A DNA stretch of 5,573 nt, taken from assembly GCA_002691345.1 (NCBI GenBank), contig NZHI01000044.1:41583-47155 (forward strand), read 5' to 3'. How positions within the stretch are numbered: position 1 is the first letter of the stretch; each line of letters begins with the position of its first letter. The DNA comes from Synechococcus sp. MED650. Lineage in GTDB: Bacteria; Cyanobacteriota; Cyanobacteriia; PCC-6307; Cyanobiaceae. Under the pieces are notes generated by a model that searched no databases, was not told the origin of the DNA, and saw nothing but the letters and a program-made list of their open reading frames with translations. The position numbers were made by a program, and so were the translations under genes. Positions 1 through 5,573 of the stretch are shown here, piece by piece.

Positions 1-1479
1 CGAATTAGCTCCCTGGATCCGGCCCAGGCCAGCACGGTGAACACCACACAGCTGATCAGTGCCCTTGGGGACCCCCTGTATCGCCTCAGGCGTGACGGTT
101 CACTCGAACCAAGACTGGCTGCAGATCGTCCCGAGATCAGCGCCGATCGGCGTCGCGTCACCATCCCCCTGCGAACCGATGTTCTGTTTCACGATGGAAC
201 CCGCTTTGATGCGGAAGCCATGGCCTTCAGCCTGCGGCGCTTCCTTCGCATCGGAACCCTCAGTTATGTGGTGGGTGATCGCATCCAAGCCGTCGAAGTT
301 GTTGATCCACACACCCTGCGACTGGTTCTGAATCGACCCTCCACATCCCTGGAAGGATTGCTCACGGCCATCAATCTCACCCCGATTTCTCCCACGGCCT
401 ACGCAGACCATCGGGATCAGTTCTTGCATGACCGTTTCGTCGGCACTGGGCCATACCGTCTGAGCAGGTTTACAGAACACCACCAACGCCTGGAACCGTT
501 TGATCAGTACTGGGGACAACAACCACGCAACAACGGCCTTGATCTGATCACCCTGAGCAACTCCACGGCCCTCTTTGGAGCCTTGCGCAGCGGCGAGGTG
601 GATCTGCTGCTTTCTGCCTCGATTGATGAGGACCAACGCCATACCTTGCACCAAGAATCCCTTGCTGGTGATCTGCACGAAGCGGTGGGCCCTGCCATGG
701 AAATCGGCTACGTCACCTTGTTGAGCAACAGCGAGCCCTTCCAGGACGCGTCCCTGCGGCGTGCCCTGGCGATGAGCCTGAACCGTGAGGAGATCAGTGA
801 TCGGGTCAGCTACGGGCTAAGACGCCCCCTGCGGGCTCTGATCCCTCCGAGCCTGCCTGGAGGGCAACGGAATGCCTGGCCTGGCCACAATCCCGCCAAA
901 GCGCGCCAACTGCTCTCGAAAGCGGGTTATTGCAATGGGCGTCAGCTCCGCTTTCCCTTCACCTTCCGCTCCAATGTGCCCGCAGACAAACTCATGGCCC
1001 TGACCTGGCAAGCGCAGGTTCAGCGCGATCTTTCCGATTGCCTCGCGGTAGACCTGGATGGCGTGGAATCCACCACGGTGTACCGCCAGCTCGGAGAGGG
1101 CGCCTTCAAAGCCGTCATGCTCGACTGGCGGGGCACCTATCCCGATCCTGAGGCTTACTTAACACCGCTCCTGAGTTGCACCACTGTTGAGGCCAAAACC
1201 TGCGAAGAAGGCGAGGCGGCCATCAGCGGAAGCTTCTGGAGTGCTCCGGGGCTCCAGCAGGCTCTGCTCCAAAGCGATTCACTGCGAGGGACACCAAGAC
1301 TGAGGGCCTTGCAGCAAGTCGAGACATTGTCAGCCGACGGTTCCGCTTACATCCCGGTCTGGCTCAACGCTCCGCGGGCCTGGGCGCAGACCAGCCTCAA
1401 ACCTCCGCAGTTTGATGGCAGCGGCCAGTTGCTCTTGTCGGAACTTGAGCGGATCGCAGCACCGGTGAAAGAACACTGA
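1..1479 (+). CDS. ABC transporter substrate-binding protein, family 5 (peptide/nickel type), 5' end missing
   Basis: This is the solute-binding subunit of a peptide-type ABC importer, expected in the periplasm, that captures the substrate and delivers it to the membrane permease. The frame is open from base 1, and the residues before the first GTG (base 37) include LDPAQAS, which matches the conserved N-terminal LDP segment of SBP_bac_5 proteins. The gene therefore starts outside the window and GTG 37 is internal. Counting from base 1, 492 codons are visible. Family-typical stretches are FHDGT (63-67), FVGTGPYRL (146-154), LRRALAMSLNR (252-262) and DWRGTYPDPEAYL (375-387). The signal peptide or lipobox cannot be seen. 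The stop TGA overlaps the next ATG by one base (TGATG), so it is coupled to the permease gene. Substrate is unknown: members of this family bind oligopeptides, dipeptides, nickel, opines or sugars. The family call is firm; the substrate is not. Confidence 0.93.
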   Translation, partial: RISSLDPAQASTVNTTQLISALGDPLYRLRRDGSLEPRLAADRPEISADRRRVTIPLRTDVLFHDGTRFDAEAMAFSLRRFLRIGTLSYVVGDRIQAVEVVDPHTLRLVLNRPSTSLEGLLTAINLTPISPTAYADHRDQFLHDRFVGTGPYRLSRFTEHHQRLEPFDQYWGQQPRNNGLDLITLSNSTALFGALRSGEVDLLLSASIDEDQRHTLHQESLAGDLHEAVGPAMEIGYVTLLSNSEPFQDASLRRALAMSLNREEISDRVSYGLRRPLRALIPPSLPGGQRNAWPGHNPAKARQLLSKAGYCNGRQLRFPFTFRSNVPADKLMALTWQAQVQRDLSDCLAVDLDGVESTTVYRQLGEGAFKAVMLDWRGTYPDPEAYLTPLLSCTTVEAKTCEEGEAAISGSFWSAPGLQQALLQSDSLRGTPRLRALQQVETLSADGSAYIPVWLNAPRAWAQTSLKPPQFDGSGQLLLSELERIAAPVKEH

Positions 1480-2498
1480 TGGGACGCGCCCGTGACCTCG
1501 CCCGGTACAGCGCAACCCGCCTTGGCCTGGCCCCGTTGATGCTGTGGCTCATTGCCACGCTGGTGTTTCTCCTCTTGCGAGTCGCTCCAGGTGATCCGGT
1601 TGATGCCGTGCTCGGCAGCAGAGCGCCGGCTGCAGCCAAGGCCGCGATGCGCGCCCGCCTAGGCCTGGATCAATCTTTGCTGGAGCAGTATTGGAGTTAT
1701 CTGAACGGTTTGATCCATGGTGATCTCGGCCAGGCGCTGATCAACCAGGAAGCCGTGCGCACGATCATCAGCCGTACCCTTCCGGCCAGCCTTGAACTCA
1801 GTGTTGTGGCGTTGATGGCCGCAGCCTTGATCGGTTTGAGCATTGGCTTCAGTGGCATTGCCAAACCGGAAGGCAAGATCGATTTCGCCGGCCGGCTCTA
1901 CGGCCTTGGCACCTATGCCTTGCCACCGTTTTGGGTGGCCATGTTGGTGCAGCTGGTGTTTGCGGTGAGTCTGGGCTGGCTGCCGGTGGGCGGTCGCTTT
2001 CCCCCCAGCCTGCTGCCACCCGATGGATCCGGTTTCTACTTGTTCGACAGCCTGCTGGCTGGTGACTGGCAGGCATTGCGAGGCACCATCAGACATCTCG
2101 TTTTGCCAGCAGGGACCCTGGCGTTGCTGCTGAGCGGCACGTTCACAACAGCCCTTCGACTCAACCTGCGCCGCACCCTCCGAGGCGACTACGTGGAAGC
2201 AGCCCGGAGCCGCGGCCTCAGCGAGCGGCAGGTGATCGTGCGGCACGGACTACCGAACGCCCTCCTGCCCGTGCTCACCATTGCCGGCATCACCGTTGCA
2301 TCGCTGATCGGCGGTGCCTTGCTGATCGAGGTCACCTTTTCTTGGCCCGGGATCGCACTACGACTGCAAGAAGCCATCAACCAGCGGGACTATCCGGTGG
2401 TGCAGGGCATCGTTGTTGTGATCGCAGCGCTGGTGGTTCTCGTGAGTGTTGCGGTGGATTTGCTGGTCGCTGCGCTGGATCCAAGGGTGCGCTACTGA
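1479..2498 (+). CDS. ABC transporter permease, DppB/OppB type
   Basis: This 339-residue inner-membrane protein is the first of the two permease subunits expected in a peptide-type ABC importer. Six hydrophobic segments are visible at about 16-34, 105-125, 145-168, 208-226, 265-285 and 308-330. RVAPGDPV (34-41) after the first helix is characteristic of the DppB/OppB side of the family. The cytoplasmic EAA loop that docks onto the ATPase is at about 237-264 (DYVEAARSRGL, then LPNALLP), and the C terminus ends in the usual LDPRVR. Length is normal for the family. The ATG shares its A with the stop of the binding-protein gene, so translational coupling is likely and the start is well fixed. The gene is followed immediately by a convergent gene, not by DppC or ATPase genes, so those partners must be encoded elsewhere or be shared with another system. 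Confidence 0.95.
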   Translation: MGRARDLARYSATRLGLAPLMLWLIATLVFLLLRVAPGDPVDAVLGSRAPAAAKAAMRARLGLDQSLLEQYWSYLNGLIHGDLGQALINQEAVRTIISRTLPASLELSVVALMAAALIGLSIGFSGIAKPEGKIDFAGRLYGLGTYALPPFWVAMLVQLVFAVSLGWLPVGGRFPPSLLPPDGSGFYLFDSLLAGDWQALRGTIRHLVLPAGTLALLLSGTFTTALRLNLRRTLRGDYVEAARSRGLSERQVIVRHGLPNALLPVLTIAGITVASLIGGALLIEVTFSWPGIALRLQEAINQRDYPVVQGIVVVIAALVVLVSVAVDLLVAALDPRVRY

Positions 2499-4138
2499 CT
2501 TTGCAAATCCCTGGCGCTGCGTCGATTCAAACGATGCCACCGCGTTGAAGCCGATGCATCGATGAAGTGGGCAGAGCCCGCATCCGACTCTGACGAGGGC
2601 AATTGCTGGAGAAAACGGACCAATTCAAGGCTGATCACCTGCTGCACCTTGAGCGGATTCACACCGACCAGCTCCTCCCCAAGGCGGAAGAGATCATCTC
2701 CTTCAGCCGCAACGGCTTGTCCATCCACCCGGATCGGTGAAAAGTGGCTGGCCCCTTCCACAACAACAACCCGACTGGCGGGATTGTTTCCTAACGAAGC
2801 CAGCAGGCCGATCTGCTCATCCAGAGGAGGTGTGATCAGATCCAACGTGCCGCCGAACAGCAACATCGGAACCGAAAGTGGAACTGTGCCGGCGCCCGAC
2901 CAGATCAAACCACCAAAACTGTTCAAGCCAACCACCGCTCGGAGCCCGGGGAGCGGCGGACCAATCTTCAGGACACCACCGGCGGCCAGTTCACATTGAA
3001 GAAGCTCAGAGAGGTTGGTGAGTGGCAAGCCTGACAAGGCCTGATCACAACGTTGGAGCATTCCATTTCCAGGCCTTGCTCCGCCGACCAGCAGTGCGGT
3101 CAGGGCGCCGAGGGAATGGCCCACCAGAACCACCTCATCTCCCTGAATATCGAGATGCCCTGTCTGCTGCGCTTCCAGCACCGCTGCAACATCTGCAAGG
3201 CGCTGTTGAAGAGCCTCTGCGCCGTTAAACGACTGTCGGCCTTCGAGGAGTGCCTTCACAGCCGCAGCATCACTTCCAGGATGCTCCACGAGAGCCACGG
3301 GCCAACCGGCCTGCATCAGTGCCCTGGCTAACCAATGAAAGTGATTCGGCTCCCCACCTAGCCCCGGCATCAACAAAATCCAGGTGCGGTCTTTTCGCAC
3401 ACGGTTGGGAATCCAGCGTTCCACTTGCAGCGGCTGGTCCCGATGCGGCACAGCCAACGCCGTGAACTGAGGCAGCCGGGCCTGCGGCAGGTCCTCTTGA
3501 ATCGCAATGCCCTGCATCTGCGCCGGTGCCTTGCCCAGCTTGGCTGTGAGGGATTGGTGCCGCTTCAGCTCTCGTCGCCAACGGCTGGCAGCTTTGAGCA
3601 AAGCATCCAGATCAAGACGCAGCTGCTCATTGGGTAACGCCTCGAGAACATCCAGGGTGGACACCGACTCCTGTTGCTCAAGCAGTTGCTCGAGCACAGA
3701 GAGCACAAGAGCGCTGTTGATCCGCTCACCCTGATCAACCCGAATCAATTCCCCCAGGGCATCCAACAGTGGGCCCGCTCCCCAGCTACCGAGCAGCTGA
3801 CGCCCCAGGCTCCGGCGGGTCAACACCGGGGCCTTCAACAAGCGAATCAGCCCATCACGGCTGGCAGGATCGAGAAGCCGCATCCAAGTGGCAAGCTCTG
3901 TCCTCGCTGCTGGCGAATTGTCTGCGCTTCCATAGCGCACAAGAGCACTGAGCTCATCCACCGAAATCGGCAGGACAATCCCATCGATTTGCACCTCCAC
4001 TCGCTCGGAGGCGCGCGCGGGCCACACTGACAAGGGGTAGAGCAGCAGACTGCTCATCAACCCAATCGCGATGCATCGTCCTGTTAAGCGTCCGCGCAGC
4101 AACGCCCGACCCTCTGCGGTGGTGGAACCAGTTTCCAT
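2492..4138 (-). CDS. Exported alpha/beta hydrolase with N-terminal DUF1400 domain
   Basis: The protein (548 residues from ATG 4138) has a signal peptide: basic residues, the hydrophobic stretch CIAIGLMSSLLLYPLSVW, then a likely cleavage site after ARA at residue 43. Residues about 44-176 are helical and resemble DUF1400, a domain known mainly from cyanobacterial hydrolases. Residues about 250-510 form the hydrolase fold, with LMPGLGG at the oxyanion loop, nucleophile elbow GHSLG (340-344, Ser342), acid Asp433 in GGTLDLITPP and His465 in EGASHFSP. The triad is complete, so esterase or lipase-like activity outside the cytoplasm is likely; the substrate is unknown. About 35 residues at the C terminus, rich in Ser and then Arg, extend past the fold. 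The start is uncertain: GTG 4141 adds one residue, and TTG 4102 keeps the signal peptide and has GAGG 8 bases upstream. The TAG stop overlaps the convergent permease gene by 7 bases. Confidence 0.9.
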   Translation of the reverse strand: METGSTTAEGRALLRGRLTGRCIAIGLMSSLLLYPLSVWPARASERVEVQIDGIVLPISVDELSALVRYGSADNSPAARTELATWMRLLDPASRDGLIRLLKAPVLTRRSLGRQLLGSWGAGPLLDALGELIRVDQGERINSALVLSVLEQLLEQQESVSTLDVLEALPNEQLRLDLDALLKAASRWRRELKRHQSLTAKLGKAPAQMQGIAIQEDLPQARLPQFTALAVPHRDQPLQVERWIPNRVRKDRTWILLMPGLGGEPNHFHWLARALMQAGWPVALVEHPGSDAAAVKALLEGRQSFNGAEALQQRLADVAAVLEAQQTGHLDIQGDEVVLVGHSLGALTALLVGGARPGNGMLQRCDQALSGLPLTNLSELLQCELAAGGVLKIGPPLPGLRAVVGLNSFGGLIWSGAGTVPLSVPMLLFGGTLDLITPPLDEQIGLLASLGNNPASRVVVVEGASHFSPIRVDGQAVAAEGDDLFRLGEELVGVNPLKVQQVISLELVRFLQQLPSSESDAGSAHFIDASASTRWHRLNRRSARDLQSQ

Positions 4139-4142
4139 CACC
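4118..4142. promoter_or_regulatory. 25-bp near-perfect palindrome at the divergent junction (candidate operator or RNA hairpin)
   Basis: The arms are GGTGGTGGAA (4118-4127) and TTCCATCACC (4133-4142), around a 5-base centre CCAGT. Nine of ten arm pairs are Watson-Crick; the tenth is G-T in plus-strand RNA and A-C in minus-strand RNA. It covers the predicted hydrolase start codons (GTG 4141, ATG 4138) and lies upstream of the MFS gene. It could be a dimeric regulator site between divergent genes or a leader hairpin. If the hydrolase really begins at TTG 4102, the palindrome is wholly noncoding. Function is inferred from symmetry and position only. Confidence 0.4.
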
Positions 4143-4200
4143 CCTGAGAAATGTCACGCGACTGAGGTTCCTGGCATCCATCGGTGCTGGAGGGGTGATG
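4136..4200. repeat. Perfect 10-bp inverted repeat flanking the divergent gap
   Basis: CATCACCCCT (4136-4145) is the exact reverse complement of AGGGGTGATG (4191-4200), with 45 bases between the arms. Each arm contains one of the two predicted translation starts in outward orientation, so both genes appear to begin with the same AGGGGTGATG (overlapping GTG and ATG). The symmetry ends abruptly at both sides of the arms. It may be a pair of operator half-sites, a shared initiation context, or coincidence. Confidence 0.5.
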
Positions 4201-5418
4201 TTCATGACCCCGTTGATCTTTCATGCCATCGACTTCACCGCGAGTCAGGTCGGTAGTGGCCTGGCCGTATCTGCGCTGATCGGAACTGTGGTGCGGTTGC
4301 TGAGTGGCGCACTGCTTGACAGGGGAGTTCGCTGTTCTTGGCCGATCCGAGTCACCACTCTGCTGGCGATCACAGCCGATCTCATCCTTGTGCAGGCCAA
4401 CGACTACGGCAGCTATCTAGCTGGGCAACTCCTCTTGGGAAGTGCGGCCGGTTTGTATTGGCCCGCCATTGAGCTGGCCGTCCCCCTGAGTTGTGGCAGC
4501 CTTCCCTCAGGCCGTGGCTATGCCCTTGTGCGCAGTGCCGACGCCCTCGGCATCGGCATCGGAACTCTGATCGGCACCGTGGCGGCAACGCTGGGGATCC
4601 TGCGAACGGTCTACAGCGTTGAAGCGGTTTGCATGGGAACCGTTTTGGTGCTGATCAGCCTGTACCCCCTTCAGGACGGTCCCCCCTACCGCGACCTCAA
4701 TGGGGCGAGATCGGAGCCATCAACTGGGACTGAGACCTTCAGGCTGCCCTGGTTGCTGCCTCTTTTACCCGTACTGGTGATCAGTGTGGTGGCGACGGGC
4801 ATCCTCGCTCTGCAGCAAAGCGCCCTCCCTCTGGATCTCGTGCGGGGAAGTCTGTCCCGCCCCGGACTGAGTGAAAGCCACAGCAGTGCCCTGATCGCCC
4901 TGCAATTAACACTGCTCGTGAGCCTGCAATGGCCGGTGGGCCGTTGGCTTTCGGATCGGAGCGTTGCCTTCGGCCTCAGTCTGAGTCTGATCAGCTTCAG
5001 CATCGGCTGTGCCCTCATCGCTATCTCCTCTCTGTTCGAGAGCGGAACAGCTTTGGTGCTTGCAGCCCTGCTGCCTATGGCCTTCGCCCAGGCTGCGTTC
5101 CTGCCAACGGCAACCGAAGCGGTGATTGAAGAGACTCCTCCGGAGCATCGGGGTCTCGCAATGGCGTTGTTTTCCCAATGCTTTGCGATCAGCGCCATCG
5201 TTGCCCCGCTGGCTGGGGGAGCCTTACTCGATCTTCAGAACAATGGGCTGATGCTCTGGCTGCTGATGGGTGGAGCGTGTCTGGCCGTTCTCCCCACACT
5301 CCGAAGCCTCAAACCGCGTTATCGAGCCACAGTGCCTGAAGGAGCATCCCCGGCCTTAGGGAGAGACGAACAATTTGTCGATGCTGTGACAGGGGGTCCA
5401 GGCCACCTCAGGCGTTAA
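4195..5418 (+). CDS. Major facilitator superfamily (MFS) transporter; 5' end uncertain
   Basis: This is a polytopic inner-membrane secondary transporter of unknown substrate; an efflux role is only a guess. Counting from GTG 4195 (407 residues), hydrophobic helices lie at about 20-40, 52-68, 71-92, 115-135, 141-158, 187-207, 230-250, 258-280, 285-305, 325-345 and 350-368, with a partial first helix at 1-12. The loop after helix 2 carries LSGALLDRG, a variant of MFS motif A, and the matching loop in the second half reads VGRWLSDRS. A hydrophilic linker (about 160-184) separates the two six-helix halves. In-frame translation upstream gives LRFLASIGAGGV directly before the start, which completes helix 1, yet no ATG, GTG or TTG exists in that frame between 3952 and 4194. 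ATG 4198 and 4204 are alternatives, with GGAGG at 4189-4193. The true start may be near ATG 4151 with a frame change. The last 63 bases overlap the convergent gene. Confidence 0.88.
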   Translation: MMFMTPLIFHAIDFTASQVGSGLAVSALIGTVVRLLSGALLDRGVRCSWPIRVTTLLAITADLILVQANDYGSYLAGQLLLGSAAGLYWPAIELAVPLSCGSLPSGRGYALVRSADALGIGIGTLIGTVAATLGILRTVYSVEAVCMGTVLVLISLYPLQDGPPYRDLNGARSEPSTGTETFRLPWLLPLLPVLVISVVATGILALQQSALPLDLVRGSLSRPGLSESHSSALIALQLTLLVSLQWPVGRWLSDRSVAFGLSLSLISFSIGCALIAISSLFESGTALVLAALLPMAFAQAAFLPTATEAVIEETPPEHRGLAMALFSQCFAISAIVAPLAGGALLDLQNNGLMLWLLMGGACLAVLPTLRSLKPRYRATVPEGASPALGRDEQFVDAVTGGPGHLRR

Positions 5419-5573
5419 CGGCTGACGCCGGCGGTCGAACAATCGATAGCGGCAGAAGTCACCCTGCTGTTCCAGGGCAGGAGCACCAACAAGAATTTCT
5501 CGTGGATCAAGTTCCAGGCGGTAGCGACTCTCGTAGCTGGGTTGCGAGGTGAGAATGGCGGAGCGGCGGAGGG
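5356..5573 (-). CDS. Unrecognised protein, C-terminal 71 residues only (5' end outside window)
   Basis: A minus-strand frame runs open from the right edge for 71 codons to TAA (5358-5356). Its start lies beyond the window. I do not recognise the family. Visible sequence includes SYESRYRLELDPREILVG, then a DFCRYRLFDRRRQ segment and an end reading HSIDKLFVSP. The composition is balanced, with alternating polar and hydrophobic residues that would suit beta strands, and the codons favour C or G at the third position. This reads more like protein than the plus-strand frame continuing past the MFS stop, which is also open but repetitive in Ala and Gly. Its last 20 codons lie antisense to the final 63 bases of the MFS gene, a tail-to-tail overlap. 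It could still be a chance open frame in GC-rich DNA, so confidence is moderate. Confidence 0.55.
   Translation of the reverse strand, partial: LRRSAILTSQPSYESRYRLELDPREILVGAPALEQQGDFCRYRLFDRRRQPLTPEVAWTPCHSIDKLFVSP

Noticed and set aside
37..39. GTG 37 as the start of the substrate-binding protein gene
   Set aside because: The frame is open to base 1, and the upstream residues LDPAQAS fit the conserved N-terminal region of the family, so the gene is cut by the window edge.
100..678. Long minus-strand open frame of 192 codons inside the binding-protein gene
   Set aside because: It lies antisense to a clearly conserved coding region, is rich in Gln, Gly and Arg, and resembles no family. It is a shadow of GC-rich codon use.
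1659..2246. Minus-strand open frame of 195 codons inside the permease gene
   Set aside because: It is antisense to the conserved permease core, with Gln- and His-heavy composition typical of shadow frames.
4060..4200. Sigma-70 type promoters for the divergent genes
   Set aside because: I looked for -10 and -35 elements on both strands and found no match good enough to report; the region is GC-rich.
5411..5429. Hairpin GGCGTTA / TGACGCC with a 5-base loop at the MFS stop codon, considered as a terminator
   Set aside because: No T run follows on either strand, the stem is only seven pairs with one G-T, and it lies within the convergent coding frame.
5419..5573. Plus-strand frame continuing open after the MFS stop
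   Set aside because: It has no start near its beginning and poor protein-like composition. The minus-strand frame over the same bases reads better.
1..5573. Mobile elements, CRISPR arrays, tRNA or rRNA genes
   Set aside because: No transposase-like frames, regularly spaced direct repeats, or RNA-gene signatures were seen.

Overview
The window looks like chromosomal DNA from a unicellular cyanobacterium, most plausibly a GC-rich marine picocyanobacterium of the Synechococcus type. This is inference. It rests on a two-domain hydrolase whose N-terminal half reads like the cyanobacterial DUF1400 family, on very tight gene packing with overlapping ends, on GC-rich third codon positions, and on the absence of any mobile-element or RNA-gene signal.

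Layout. Bases 1-1479 (+) are the 3' part of a family 5 (peptide/nickel type) ABC transporter substrate-binding protein whose true start lies outside the window. Its stop codon shares one base with the start of a DppB/OppB-type inner-membrane permease (1479-2498, +), so the two are almost certainly one translationally coupled unit. The partner permease (DppC type) and the ATPases are not downstream. Instead, the permease ends tail to tail, with a 7-base overlap, against a minus-strand gene (2492-4138) for an exported DUF1400 plus alpha/beta hydrolase with a complete Ser-Asp-His triad. Diverging from that hydrolase is a major facilitator superfamily transporter (4195-5418, +). Its reading frame and the first half of its first membrane helix continue upstream of every usual start codon. 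A further minus-strand gene enters from the right edge (5356-5573, partial, not recognised) and its 3' end overlaps the MFS gene by 63 bases.

The most unusual part is the short divergent junction at about 4100-4204. It holds a 25-bp near-perfect palindrome lying over the predicted hydrolase start, a perfect 10-bp inverted repeat that puts the same AGGGGTGATG at both predicted starts, a possible internal TTG start for the hydrolase, and an apparent frame lesion at the MFS 5' end. Together these suggest that at least one annotated start is wrong and that the junction is a compact shared regulatory region.

Functionally, the left half is part of a peptide-type uptake system. The hydrolase and the MFS protein form a divergent pair of unknown substrate. 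A link between the pair and the ABC system is not shown by the sequence. No tRNA, rRNA, CRISPR array, insertion sequence or convincing intrinsic terminator was seen.
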